This document shows positions 23,543 to 32,874 of a DNA stretch of 52,899 bases, one piece after another. Each line of letters opens with the position of its first letter. Position 1 is the stretch's first letter. A model generated the notes under the pieces. It saw only the letters and a program-made list of their open reading frames with translations. It was not told the origin of the DNA and ran no database searches. Made by a program: the position numbers and the translations under genes. Source of the DNA: Allobosea sp. (GTDB lineage Bacteria; Pseudomonadota; Alphaproteobacteria; Rhizobiales; Beijerinckiaceae); the NCBI RefSeq assembly GCF_030695125.1, contig NZ_JAUYTP010000003.1, forward strand, positions 1 through 52,899, given 5' to 3'.

Positions 23543-23711
23543 GCGCTGTTTTTTGTTGTAGTTCTTGAAATTGCGCTGTTTTGCACCGGCCCGGAGGCGA
23601 ACGCGCTTTTCCATAGCGCCGTAGAGAGCCGGAGGGCCGCATGCAAGAGTTCCGGGCGCGTCGCGCCTAGTCCGTCTGCTTAATGCGACCCCGCGCCCGC
23701 TGGACCATCTG

Positions 23712-25388
23712 TCAGGCACGATCGAACAGGCCCTCGAACTCGCGATCGGCGAAGTAGCGCAGTTTGCCGGCGATGATGGGCCGCTGGTTGGCGATGAACA
23801 GCATCTGGGCTGTCGGGTGCATGTTGCGAACCTCGTCGGGGGTCATCAACGGGCGGGCGACGTGCTGTTCGCCATAGGAGATGCCGGACTTTTCGCTGTC
23901 GAGCGCGCGGCTCATGGTCTGGAAGACGACGGTCTCCTGGCCGGTGAGGTCGGAGACGAGGCGCGCCGAGTCGTGGTCGTTGACGCCAAAAAGCTGCAGG
24001 ACGCCGGCGTTGGAGAGGAAGGTGCCGGCCCGGCGGCCATAGGTGGCGCGGAGTTGATGGACATCCTGAAGGATGGGCCAGAGCTGGACGCCGTAGCCCG
24101 CCATGAGGCCCATGGCGCGTTCGACGGGTGCAAGGTTGCCCAGCGCCGCGAACTCATCGAGCAGATACAGCACGGACTCCCTAGGCGCGGCCTGTGAGTC
24201 TGCCGGGGCGGGGGAGGGCGCTCGCGCCATGTCAGACAGGCTGCGGGTGACCATGAGGCGCAGCCAGCGCGAATAGGTCGCGAGCCGATCGGGCGGCAGC
24301 ACGAGGAAGACGGTCGCGGTCCGCCGCTTCAGATCGGCGAAGGAAAAGTCGCTCCTGTCGAGCACCGCCGTCATGCGCGGCGAATCCAGAAAGTGGGTAT
24401 GGCGCTGCGCGGCCGAGAGGACGCCGGCGGCCTCGCGATCGGATTTTCCGAGGTGGCGGTTTGCCGCGCGGGCAATGAGCCCGCCGGCTGCGGTCGAGGC
24501 CTGCATGCACTTGAGCAGGGCAGTGAAGGCTTCCGGTGCGAGGGTGAGGCATTCGCGCAGCGTCGCGAGGTTGCGCCGCTCGCGCGGTTCGTCGGCGGCG
24601 ATCGACAGGATGATACCGCCGATCAGGGCCTTGGCTTCCTCGTTCCAATGCGCCTCGCCGGCTTCGCCTGGCGCATCGAACACAAGCGCGTCGGCGAGCG
24701 TCGCGGCCTCCTCGGCGACATCGATGTCGTCGGGGTCGAGATGTTCGAGCGGATTGAAGGCGGAGGAGGGAATGCCGGTGACGCCAAAGGGATCCAGGAC
24801 ATGGACTTTGCCGAAGCGGTCCCGGGCGCGGGCCGTAACCTTTGCGTTCTCGCCCTTGGGGTCGATGCAGATGACGGAGCGATCGGCGGTGAGGAGGTTC
24901 GGGATGATGGTGCCGACGCCCTTGCCGGTGCGGGTCGGCGCCATGGTCAGGAGATGGGCCGGCCCGTCATAGCGCATCAGTTTTTTGCTGATCGGGTCGC
25001 GGCCGATCAGCAGGCCCGCTTTGCCACGCGTCAGCGAGGCGACCTCGCTGTCGTTTGAGAAGCGGGCCGAGCCATGGGTGGCGTCGTCATCGACCATCCC
25101 GAAATGCTCGACCATCGGCTTCACCGCGAAGCGCGCCAGCGTCATCAGCCCGAGCACGCAGGCGAGCAGGTTGCCGGCCAGATGGAGCCAAGTCCGGGCC
25201 ATGCCGATCGCGTCCATGGCGAGATGGACGGCGAAGAGCAGGACGAGCGTGACAATGCCCGCGATCGCCCCGACCTTTGCGACATAGTGGATCGCGGCCA
25301 GCGGCCCGAACACGGCGCAGCCGAGCGCCCACAATGGATCGCGCCAGGCGGCGCGCAGCATATTCACGAAAGCGATTTTGGCCACCAT
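23712..25388 (-). CDS. traG: TraG/VirD4-type conjugal coupling protein
   Basis: 558 residues. Two or three N-terminal membrane helices (about 15-85) precede the ATPase. Walker A is PTRTGKG (141-147) and Walker B lies in VLYLLDEFAALGNL. The TraG signatures ATHGSARFS, CIDPKGEN and LFGVNDHDSARLVSDLTG are present. It links the relaxase-DNA complex to a type IV secretion channel. The start overlaps the stop of the small TraD-like gene (ATGA). No mating-pair genes are on this plasmid, so it must use a helper channel. It is divergent from traA across oriT. Confidence 0.94.
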   Translation of the reverse strand: MVAKIAFVNMLRAAWRDPLWALGCAVFGPLAAIHYVAKVGAIAGIVTLVLLFAVHLAMDAIGMARTWLHLAGNLLACVLGLMTLARFAVKPMVEHFGMVDDDATHGSARFSNDSEVASLTRGKAGLLIGRDPISKKLMRYDGPAHLLTMAPTRTGKGVGTIIPNLLTADRSVICIDPKGENAKVTARARDRFGKVHVLDPFGVTGIPSSAFNPLEHLDPDDIDVAEEAATLADALVFDAPGEAGEAHWNEEAKALIGGIILSIAADEPRERRNLATLRECLTLAPEAFTALLKCMQASTAAGGLIARAANRHLGKSDREAAGVLSAAQRHTHFLDSPRMTAVLDRSDFSFADLKRRTATVFLVLPPDRLATYSRWLRLMVTRSLSDMARAPSPAPADSQAAPRESVLYLLDEFAALGNLAPVERAMGLMAGYGVQLWPILQDVHQLRATYGRRAGTFLSNAGVLQLFGVNDHDSARLVSDLTGQETVVFQTMSRALDSEKSGISYGEQHVARPLMTPDEVRNMHPTAQMLFIANQRPIIAGKLRYFADREFEGLFDRA

Positions 25389-25717
25389 CAGGCACGCTCA
25401 CCCGTAGCGGTCGGATCGGCAGCACCTTGAGACACAACGGCTGCCTTCTCGGTCGCTGACAGTTCGATCAGGTCAGGAAACAGCGTCCTGTCGCCGTCGC
25501 GGGTGAGAAACCCCGGCAGTTCGCGCTTCAGCCATGCGCGCAACCGATCGACGAACTCGGCGTCTTTGCTGGTCTCGAGCCGCTGCAGGACCAGCGCCCC
25601 GAGCAGCACCTTTCGCCGCGTGTCGTTGGCGCGCTCCTGTCGGCCGAGTCTCGCCTGCAGGGTTTTGCGCTGGGCGTCGAGCTGGGCCAGCCGCTCCTCG
25701 ATCGATCGTCTCGCCAT
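25388..25717 (-). CDS. Small TraD-like mobilisation accessory protein
   Basis: 109 residues and charged. An N-terminal coiled coil (RSIEERLAQLDAQRKTLQAR) is followed by the family-like RKVLLGALVLQRLE, FVDRLRAWLKRELPGFLTRD and RTLFPDLIEL. Proteins of this kind stand between oriT and traG in rhizobial-type mobilisation regions and are called TraD or TraC; they are thought to assist relaxosome assembly. It overlaps the traG start by 4 bases and starts about 165 bases from the oriT hairpin. Confidence 0.7.
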   Translation of the reverse strand: MARRSIEERLAQLDAQRKTLQARLGRQERANDTRRKVLLGALVLQRLETSKDAEFVDRLRAWLKRELPGFLTRDGDRTLFPDLIELSATEKAAVVSQGAADPTATGERA

Positions 25718-25880
25718 GGGGCGTCTCCATCAGAGTAAGCGACCGATTCTAACGGCGACACCGAGGCGAGCCAACCCCAAGCGCAAAGATTGGAACGGTT
25801 CGAGGCAGGATCGCACGACGCGATATGCCAATCTCGTCTCCGACCGCCCTAGCACAAAGCGTGCCGCAGGCGGACCACGA

Positions 25881-25926
25881 GAAGCATCAGGAGCGAAGCG
25901 GATGATGCTTCAAGTGCGCACTTACG
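25881..25926. promoter_or_regulatory. oriT: Putative oriT
   Basis: In the traD/traA divergent gap a perfect 9-bp inverted repeat (GAAGCATCA 25881-25889, TGATGCTTC 25903-25911) is followed at once by AAGTGCGCACTTACG (25912-25926). The second part contains a 12-bp palindrome and resembles the GCGCA..TTA nick region of MOBQ plasmids. The hairpin next to the nick motif and the position next to traA fit an oriT. The exact nick site is inferred. Confidence 0.7.
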
Positions 25927-25981
25927 AGTTGTTGCACAACTCAGCGCCTGATACCGTGATCGCTGAACTGGAATCCGCACA

Positions 25982-28900
25982 TTGGCGATCTACCATCTCA
26001 GCATGAAGCCGATCAGCCGAGGCATGGGCCGCAGCGCGGTCGCGGCTGCGGCTTATCGCGCCGGGGAACGGCTGACCAACGAGCGCGATGGCGTCACGCA
26101 TGATTTTACCCGGCGTGGCGGGGTGGAGCATTCCGAGATCGTGCTGCCACGCGGGTCGGACGCTGAATGGGCGAAAGATCGGGCGACATTATGGAATGCG
26201 GCCGAGGCGGCCGAAGGGCGAAAGGATGCTCGCGTTGCCCGCGAGTTCGAGATCGCCTTGCCGTATGAGCTCAATGCCGAAGAGCGGCTGGAGGCGACGC
26301 GGACGTTCGCGCAGGGGCTGGCCGATCGCTACGGGACGGCGGTCGATGTCGCGATCCACTCGCCACATGGCGAGACGGACGTGCGCAATCACCACGCGCA
26401 TCTGTTGATGACGGTTCGGGCTGTCGGGACGGAAGGGTTCTTGGACAAGACCTCGATCGAGCGCGAGAACAAATGGCTGTTGTCGCAGGGGCTGCCGACC
26501 TCGTCGATGCAGATGCGCGAGATCCGCCAGTCCTGGGAGCAGGTCGCCAATGAGCGCTTGGCTGCGGCGGGGCTGGATGTGCGGATCGATCATCGTTCGC
26601 ATCAGGAGCGCGGGCTGGAGATCGAGCCGACCGAGCATATGGGGGTCTTTGCCACCCAGATGGAGCGGAGAGGGGTTGAGGTGTCGCGGACCCGGCTCGA
26701 CGGGGATGCGGCGCGGCGCAACGCCGATCTGATCGCGGAGAAGCCCGAGCAGGTCCTGACGCTGATCACGGGCGAGAAGAGCGTGTTCGATCGGCATGAC
26801 GTGGCGAGGGCGCTGCATCGGTCGATCGACCAGCCTGAGGCGTTCCAGGCGGCGTTCGCCAAGGTGATGGCGTCAGAGGCTCTGGTCGAGCTTCAGGCGG
26901 AGCGGGTCGACTCGAACGGCGAGATCACGCTGGCACGCTACTCGACGAAGGAGATGGTTGCGCTCGAGCGCGGCATGGCGGACGGGGCCGTACGGATGAG
27001 CGAGGCGCGCTCGCATGGGGTCGATGGCGCTCATGTCGATGCGGCGATCGCGGTACAGGATGGTGCGATCCGGCGTGGGGTTGCGGCGGATACCGCCGGC
27101 CAGGTGGCGCGCGGCGTCTTGTCGGAATCCGATCGGGATGTCGCGATCGATTCTGCGGGTCTGAGCGACGAGCAGCGTCGGGCGGTGGAGCATGTCACCG
27201 GCGGGGAGCAGATCGCGGTCGTGGTCGGATTGGCCGGCGCCGGCAAGAGCACGATGCTGGCGGCGGCGCGGGACGCCTGGGAGCGGCAGGGTTTTGCGGT
27301 CCATGGCGCGGCGCTATCGGGCAAGGCGGCGGAGGGGTTGGAGGAGTCGTCCGGGATATCGTCGCGGACGCTGGCGTCGTGGGAGCATGGCTGGAAGGCC
27401 GGGCGCAGTGAGCTTGGGCCAAAAGACGTCATGGTGGTCGACGAGGCTGGCATGGTCGGATCGCGTCAGCTTGCGCGGTTCGTCGCCGAGGCGGAACGCA
27501 CGGGTGCGAAGCTGGTCATGGTCGGCGACCAGGAGCAGTTGCAGGCGATCGGAGCCGGCGCGCCGTTCCGTGCGATTGCGGAGCGGGTCGGGTTTGCCGA
27601 ACTGCAGGACATCCGCCGCCAGCGCGAGGACTGGCAGCGTGAGGCGTCGGGCGACTTTGCCCGACATCGGACGGGCGAGGGGCTGTCTGCCTATGCCGAG
27701 CGCGGCGACGTTCGGTTCAGCGAGACGCGTGACCAGTCGCGGGCGGCGATCGTCGCCGACTACATGGCGGACGCCACTGAGCGCCCCGAAGGCTCGCGCG
27801 TCGCGATGGCGCATCGGCGGGTCGATGTCCGCGCGCTCAACGCCGACATCCGCACAGCGCGGCAAGAGGCCGGCGAGCTGGCGCGCGGGGAGGGCGATCA
27901 GGGTCGGCTTGGGCGCGAGCAGTTGTTCGAGACCAATGACGGCAAGCGGTCATTCGCGCCGGGCGATCGCATCGTGTTCCTGGAGAACAATCGCGAGCTC
28001 GGCGTGAAGAACGGGATGCTGGGGACCGTGTCGTCCGTCGAGCAGGACCGGATCACGGCCCGGCTCGACGGACCCGCGCGGGGCGCTGGGGGGGAACTAC
28101 GCACGGTGTCGCTCTCGACGAGCAATTATGCCGCGTTCGATCATGGCTACGCAACCACGATCCACAAGACACAAGGCGCGACCGTCGATCGCGCCTTCGT
28201 CATGGCGTCGGGCACGATGGATCGGCATCTCACCTACGTCGCGATGACGCGGCATCGTGATCAGGCGACGCTCTATGCCGGCCGGGACGAGTTCAAGGGC
28301 GGGATGGAATCGCTCACCGCCCGGCTCGGCCGCGACGGGTCGAAGGAAACTACGCTCGACTATGCGCAGGGGTTTGCCGAGCGGCGGGGGATTGCCGAGC
28401 GGTTCGGGGTGAAGAGCGAGATCGAGGTAGAGCGTGACGGCGAGGGGAACGGGCGGCAGCGGCCGGGTGGTGAGAAACCGCGCGAAAATCTTGCGCGGGC
28501 TACCAGAACCGACGATCAAGCTGCCGATCGGCGTGGTGGTGATCGAGGCCAGGCGCAGGGCCATGACGCCGGCGGAGAGGGTGGTGATCGCGCCAGCGCC
28601 AGCGTGGAAACGCCGACGGCGAAGCGTAGCATGTTTGCGGGGCTTAAACTCGGGGGAGGGCGTGTGGAGCCTCAGGGGCGCGATGGCGCGGCGTCCGAGT
28701 GGAAGGGCGGCGAGAGCCCGGCTGCGCCTGCGGCAGGCTCTGCCGAGGCCCGCGTGCAGCTTCTGGCGGCCGTCGAGGGGTATGCGAAAGCCTATCAGGA
28801 CGCCGCTCGCATGAGCGCCGCCGATTTGCCCGTCCTCGAGCATCAAAAGTTGGCGCTGCGGAGCGCCGGGGCGGCCATGGACAAGGCTCGGCCGGGATCA

Positions 28901-29149
28901 ACGCAGGATCTCGCTGCGGTTCTGAAACATGAGAGCCTGAGTCAGCGCGCCATGGCGGAGCTGAGCGGGCCGGCGCGCGCCGCGCAGCTCGTCGCCGGGA
29001 TGGATCGCGAACGGCAGCGCCAGGTGCAGCGGGAGGCTGCCGCCCGGGGCTTGGAGGCTGCTGCTGGCAGGAAGGGTCAGGGTAAGGCGGCGCGCGAGCC
29101 CGAGGCCGAGAAGCACGTCCGCGAGCGCGACAAGGGCATGGAGCGATGA
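25982..29149 (+). CDS. traA: TraA relaxase-helicase (MOBQ type)
   Basis: 1055 residues. N-terminal MobA/MobL relaxase domain (1-220): MAIYHLSMKPISRGMGRSAV, with Tyr25 the likely nicking residue (AAAYRAGE), and the metal-binding histidines in DVRNHHAHLLM (137-140). A TraI-like superfamily-1 helicase follows, with Walker A GLAGAGKST (416-424), motif II VVDEAGMVG, and late motifs YATTIHKTQGATVDRAF and YVAMTRHRD. The C-terminal ~200 residues are charged and low complexity. It starts with TTG at 25982, matching the family N-terminus, with weak ribosome-binding signal. It nicks oriT just upstream and unwinds the transferred strand. DUF6118 follows with ATGA overlap. Confidence 0.94.
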   Translation: MAIYHLSMKPISRGMGRSAVAAAAYRAGERLTNERDGVTHDFTRRGGVEHSEIVLPRGSDAEWAKDRATLWNAAEAAEGRKDARVAREFEIALPYELNAEERLEATRTFAQGLADRYGTAVDVAIHSPHGETDVRNHHAHLLMTVRAVGTEGFLDKTSIERENKWLLSQGLPTSSMQMREIRQSWEQVANERLAAAGLDVRIDHRSHQERGLEIEPTEHMGVFATQMERRGVEVSRTRLDGDAARRNADLIAEKPEQVLTLITGEKSVFDRHDVARALHRSIDQPEAFQAAFAKVMASEALVELQAERVDSNGEITLARYSTKEMVALERGMADGAVRMSEARSHGVDGAHVDAAIAVQDGAIRRGVAADTAGQVARGVLSESDRDVAIDSAGLSDEQRRAVEHVTGGEQIAVVVGLAGAGKSTMLAAARDAWERQGFAVHGAALSGKAAEGLEESSGISSRTLASWEHGWKAGRSELGPKDVMVVDEAGMVGSRQLARFVAEAERTGAKLVMVGDQEQLQAIGAGAPFRAIAERVGFAELQDIRRQREDWQREASGDFARHRTGEGLSAYAERGDVRFSETRDQSRAAIVADYMADATERPEGSRVAMAHRRVDVRALNADIRTARQEAGELARGEGDQGRLGREQLFETNDGKRSFAPGDRIVFLENNRELGVKNGMLGTVSSVEQDRITARLDGPARGAGGELRTVSLSTSNYAAFDHGYATTIHKTQGATVDRAFVMASGTMDRHLTYVAMTRHRDQATLYAGRDEFKGGMESLTARLGRDGSKETTLDYAQGFAERRGIAERFGVKSEIEVERDGEGNGRQRPGGEKPRENLARATRTDDQAADRRGGDRGQAQGHDAGGEGGDRASASVETPTAKRSMFAGLKLGGGRVEPQGRDGAASEWKGGESPAAPAAGSAEARVQLLAAVEGYAKAYQDAARMSAADLPVLEHQKLALRSAGAAMDKARPGSTQDLAAVLKHESLSQRAMAELSGPARAAQLVAGMDRERQRQVQREAAARGLEAAAGRKGQGKAAREPEAEKHVRERDKGMER

Positions 29150-29625
29150 GCGTGGCAGACGACGATCGGATCGAGACCAGCGACGATGATGCGGCGCGGG
29201 CGTTTGTGGCGCTTCAGGCTGAGGTCGCGAGCTTGCGTCAGGCTGTTGAGGCGCTGCCGGCCATCGTCGAGGGAGCGGCGCGCGCAACCGACTACATGCC
29301 GACGCTGGGCGCTGTCGTCAAGGTGCTGACCCAGGTCGAGGCACGAATAGTCGCGATCCAGGACCATCCGGCGATAAAGATGACGCCCGAGCAGCACGGC
29401 CGGGCGATAGGACGCGCCGGAGCCGAAGCGTTCGCGGAGGCGGCGCGGGTGATGCGGGATGAGGCCGATGCGCTGAAACGGGAGCGAATGCATCTGGCAG
29501 GTATCGTCGGCGAGGCGTTGACGCGAAAGGCTCAGTGGCGGCGTCAATTTTGGTTCGGCGCAATTGGTGTCCTTGTTGGGACGGGAGCGACGCATGCACT
29601 GAGGGCGATGGGCTTCCCTGTTTAG
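29146..29625 (+). CDS. DUF6118 family protein
   Basis: 159 residues. A helical protein with an N-terminal coiled coil (ARAFVALQAEVASLRQAVEA), a middle PTLGAVVKVLTQVEARIVAI, then the DUF6118-like MTPEQHGRAIGRAGAEAFAE. It has one C-terminal membrane helix (FWFGAIGVLVGTGATHALRA). These proteins regularly follow traA in rhizobial and sphingomonad mobilisation regions. Function unknown; the anchor suggests a role at the membrane in transfer. Its start overlaps the traA stop (ATGA), and its stop overlaps that of the convergent regulator by 4 bases. Confidence 0.82.
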   Translation: MSVADDDRIETSDDDAARAFVALQAEVASLRQAVEALPAIVEGAARATDYMPTLGAVVKVLTQVEARIVAIQDHPAIKMTPEQHGRAIGRAGAEAFAEAARVMRDEADALKRERMHLAGIVGEALTRKAQWRRQFWFGAIGVLVGTGATHALRAMGFPV

Positions 29626-31166
29626 AAGCCTTGCCGTTGCAATTCTAATGTTATCAACGACCTCACGGCGTTGTCGCGAATTGGAAACGCCGCAAAAAAT
29701 TGGCTAGTTGACGCCTCCGGTTTCCGGCGGCGCGCCTCCAGCCGCCACCGTCCTGCCTGCTGATGCCGTCCAGCGACCCCATTTGCTAGTGCCGCTATCA
29801 TAGCGATGAGGTAATGCGCCCCAGGCGTAGCGGCAGCGCGGTCGGCCCAGCGGGCGGCCGCAAATGTGTCGCCAGACTGAAGCAGTGACAATGCCCTCAC
29901 CCCGTGAATGCCGTAAAGTAGCGGGTCGAGAGGGCTGAGCTGCAGGGCAGTATCGAGGTCTGCTCCTACCGCTTGGACATCGCCAGTCAGCATTTCCGTG
30001 AACGCCTTGGCATAGAACCCCTGCGCGTAATTCGGATTGAGCTCGACCGCTCGCCCGAGCCATCCTCCTGCTGCCTCGGGCTCGTCGGTGAGCCAGAAGG
30101 ACCGACCCATTGTGAAATGAGCGAAAGGGTCGAGCGGGTCGAGATCAAGACCACGCTCGGCGTGATGACGCGCAGCCTGCGCCGACGCTTTTACGTCGGG
30201 TCCCATGTGTAGGAAGGCCTCGATGAAGCTGGTGAAGGACAGTCCGGCATGAGCCCGAGCAAAACGGGGATCGAGCCTGACGGCGCTTTCGAAACTCTCG
30301 CGCGCCTTCAGTGTCGAATCTGGTGTGAACCGATAAAGATGATGCAGGCCAATATGGAAATTCGCCCAGGCGTCGAGTTTGTCGGTACTTCCGACGGCTG
30401 CCACCCGCGCTTCGTTCTCGGGCACATACAGGTCCAGCGCCGCAACGACCCGAGCGATGATGCGTTGACGTAGATCTTCGATCCCGTCGAGCTGTACTGC
30501 CAGCCGGTCGCCCCAGATCACCTCGCCGCGCCCGGCATCAGCGAGTTGAACCGTCACCGCGATGACCTTGTCTCGCGCCTCAATTATGCCCGATAAAACA
30601 TATCCGACGCTCAAAGCCGTGCCGATTAGGTCTAGATCCGGCTCGCGGAAGCGGAATGACGAGCCACGAGCGGTTACCGCTAGCCAGCGTAACCGCGACA
30701 GAGCTTGAATGATATCGTGCGGGATCGCATCGGCCAGGATAGCAAGGTCGGGGGCCATTCCCAATGGTTGGAATGGAAGCACGGCGATCGATGGGCGACG
30801 CAACTCGGTGGGATCAACACCGTCTATACGCTCCAGCGTAGACCGCCTTGAGGCTGGAGCTTCCACTACCTCGGCCACGAAGCAAAAGCCCCGTCCATGC
30901 AAAGTACGGATAACCGACTGGTTCGACCCGTCATCTCCTACCGCCTGCCGCGCCGATCTGATGCGGCTAGCGATACTGGCGTCCGAAACGGTTCGGCCGT
31001 TCCACACCACCTTTACGATCTCATCTTTTCCAACCATCCGGTCGCGATTTCGCACGAGATGCACAAGCAGCGACAATACCTGCGGCTCCGCCCTCACCAG
31101 GACGCCGCGGTGCGTCAGTTCTAACCTGTTCGGGTCCAGGCGAAATTCGCCAAACTGCCAGATCAT
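29622..31166 (-). CDS. Winged-helix (OmpR/CadC-type) and TPR regulator
   Basis: 514 residues. An N-terminal OmpR-type winged helix (1-100) has FGEFRLDPNRLELTHRGVLV and ends RTLHGRGFCFVAEV. A domain like that before the TPR region of adenylate cyclase-related proteins follows (about 125-245, RPSIAVLPFQPLG, RGSSFRFR, VGYVLSGII). TPR repeats run from about 265 to 470 (LDPRFARAHAGLSFTSF, LDPLDPFAHFTMG, LNPNYAQGFYAKAF). There is no membrane helix, so it is probably a soluble regulator binding a protein or small ligand. It is divergent from the cupin-cysK-decarboxylase operon, 139 bases apart, and is the likely controller of it. Confidence 0.88.
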   Translation of the reverse strand: MIWQFGEFRLDPNRLELTHRGVLVRAEPQVLSLLVHLVRNRDRMVGKDEIVKVVWNGRTVSDASIASRIRSARQAVGDDGSNQSVIRTLHGRGFCFVAEVVEAPASRRSTLERIDGVDPTELRRPSIAVLPFQPLGMAPDLAILADAIPHDIIQALSRLRWLAVTARGSSFRFREPDLDLIGTALSVGYVLSGIIEARDKVIAVTVQLADAGRGEVIWGDRLAVQLDGIEDLRQRIIARVVAALDLYVPENEARVAAVGSTDKLDAWANFHIGLHHLYRFTPDSTLKARESFESAVRLDPRFARAHAGLSFTSFIEAFLHMGPDVKASAQAARHHAERGLDLDPLDPFAHFTMGRSFWLTDEPEAAGGWLGRAVELNPNYAQGFYAKAFTEMLTGDVQAVGADLDTALQLSPLDPLLYGIHGVRALSLLQSGDTFAAARWADRAAATPGAHYLIAMIAALANGVAGRHQQAGRWRLEARRRKPEASTSQFFAAFPIRDNAVRSLITLELQRQGF

Positions 31167-31305
31167 GTCGCAACGTAGCGCAGATTTCCGCAGTTCTACA
31201 CGAAATCTTCAGGGCATGATCAAGCGCGTGGAAACGGGGCGCGTAGTGTCAGTGTGCATCGGGCTCGAGATTGTCTCGGTCCCTCAGTAGGAACAGGAGC
31301 CTTCC

Positions 31306-31668
31306 ATGAGTGCAATCGAAATCAGAAGGTTCGATGCCCCGGACCAGTTGCTCGACATGAACGAACACGGTGGCATCTCGATCGTCAGGATGGCCGACGG
31401 TAGTACCGGTATGCATGCGATCTTCGAGGCCGGCTGGACGTGGGAGGCGGACGAAAAACCGCTTCTGGGCTCGCCTGACTCCTGCCCAATGCGGCATACC
31501 GGATACTGCATCTCAGGCAGCCTCATCGTGCGAATGATCGCATCCGGCATCAAGACGCGCATCAGCATGGGCGATTTTTTTGAAATTCCGCCAGGACATG
31601 ACGCTCACGTCGAGGGCTCGGAAAGGGTTGAACTTATCCTCTTCGCGCCACCTGAGCACCAGCACTAA
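31306..31668 (+). CDS. Single-domain cupin protein
   Basis: 120 residues, one cupin barrel (about 35-115): TWEADEKPLLG, the HTGYCISGSLIVRM strand pair, then GDFFEIPPGHDAHVEG. Metal-ligand positions are partly kept (His in MRHTGY, Glu in FEIPPGHD and the His residues of GHDAH). The start has AGGAG 7 bases upstream. It is the first gene of a three-gene operon with cysteine synthase (62 bases later) and a PLP decarboxylase. It may be a small enzyme or ligand-binding regulator; the substrate is unknown. Confidence 0.82.
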   Translation: MSAIEIRRFDAPDQLLDMNEHGGISIVRMADGSTGMHAIFEAGWTWEADEKPLLGSPDSCPMRHTGYCISGSLIVRMIASGIKTRISMGDFFEIPPGHDAHVEGSERVELILFAPPEHQH

Positions 31669-31730
31669 CCTGCGGACAGGAACGATCCGGTACATATCGC
31701 TCGAGATCCAAAAGTAAAAAGGAGGCACCC

Positions 31731-32807
31731 ATGGACACGAAAACTCGCACAACACAGGGCCGCGGGCGCCTGTTTGATTCAATCCTTGACACAGTGGGCG
31801 ACACGCCGGTGATCAGAGTGAATAACCTGGCACCGAATGGCGTGCGGCTCTACGTCAAGGCTGAATTCTTCAACCCGGCAGCATCGATCAAGGACCGTCT
31901 AGCGCTGAACATCATTGAGGCGGGCGAGCGGGCCGGCACGCTTAAACCGGGCCAGACCGTAGTAGAGGCCACGAGCGGGAATACCGGGATCGGGCTCGCC
32001 ATGGTCTGCGCGCAGAAAGGTTATCCGCTCGTCGTCACCATGGCCGACAGCTTTTCCGTCGAGCGGCGGCGACTGATGCGGATGCTGGGCGCGAAAGTGG
32101 TTTTGACGCCGCGTGCCCAAAAGGGGACCGGCATGTATTTTAAGGCCGTCGAATTGGCCGAGCGGCACGGCTGGTTCCTCGCCCGGCAGTTCGAGACTGC
32201 CGCTAATGCAGACATCCATGAGGCCACCACGGCACGCGAGATCATTGGAGATTTTGCCGGTGACCGTCTCGACTATGTTGTAACCGGTTACGGCACCGGC
32301 GGCACGGTGGCAGGGCTTGCGCGGGTCTTGCGCAAGGAACGGCCCGAAGCGCGGATCATCCTGACCGAGCCCATCAATGCGCAACTGCTCGGCGGCGGTG
32401 TGGCCCAGAAGCGCACCGCCAATGGGGGGCCGGCCGTCACCCACCCGAGCTTTGAGCCGCATCCCATTCAGGGTTGGACACCAGATTTCATCCCCAGTGT
32501 GCTGCAGGAATGCATAGACAGCGGCGGCTATGATGAGCTGATCCCCGTTACAGGCGCCGACGGCATCGCTTGGGCGAAGAAACTTGCGCAGCGCGAAGGG
32601 ATTCTGACTGGCATCTCGGGGGGTGCGACTTTTGCCATAGCGATGGGAATTGCAGAACGCACTGCTCCCGGAACCGTGATCCTGGCCATGTTGCCCGACA
32701 CCGGCGAGCGATATCTGACAACGCCGCTTTTTTCGGACATCCACGAGGAAATGGATGCCGAAGAACAGGCGCTGTCGCATTCCACCCCCGGATATCAGGT
32801 GGCCTGA
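31731..32807 (+). CDS. Cysteine synthase family enzyme (PLP fold-type II)
   Basis: 358 residues, slightly longer than the usual ~310 because of N- and C-terminal extensions. The PLP lysine lies in AEFFNPAASIKDRLAL, the substrate loop is EATSGNTGIGLA and the phosphate loop is GYGTGGTVAG. The C-terminal block GISGGATFAIAM and the tail GERYLTTPLFSDI are as in CysK. A strong AAGGAGG precedes the start. It makes cysteine or a related beta-substituted alanine from O-acetylserine. Its place in an operon with a PLP decarboxylase suggests it feeds a non-housekeeping amino acid or sulfur product (inference). The insert around QLLGGGVAQKRTANGGPAV is longer than in ordinary CysK. Confidence 0.9.
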   Translation: MDTKTRTTQGRGRLFDSILDTVGDTPVIRVNNLAPNGVRLYVKAEFFNPAASIKDRLALNIIEAGERAGTLKPGQTVVEATSGNTGIGLAMVCAQKGYPLVVTMADSFSVERRRLMRMLGAKVVLTPRAQKGTGMYFKAVELAERHGWFLARQFETAANADIHEATTAREIIGDFAGDRLDYVVTGYGTGGTVAGLARVLRKERPEARIILTEPINAQLLGGGVAQKRTANGGPAVTHPSFEPHPIQGWTPDFIPSVLQECIDSGGYDELIPVTGADGIAWAKKLAQREGILTGISGGATFAIAMGIAERTAPGTVILAMLPDTGERYLTTPLFSDIHEEMDAEEQALSHSTPGYQVA

Positions 32808-32874
32808 GCGCGCTGGTCCAGTCCCATCGTGCCGCCGTTGCTCGTGGTCAATTCGATCTGAGGCATAGCCAACA

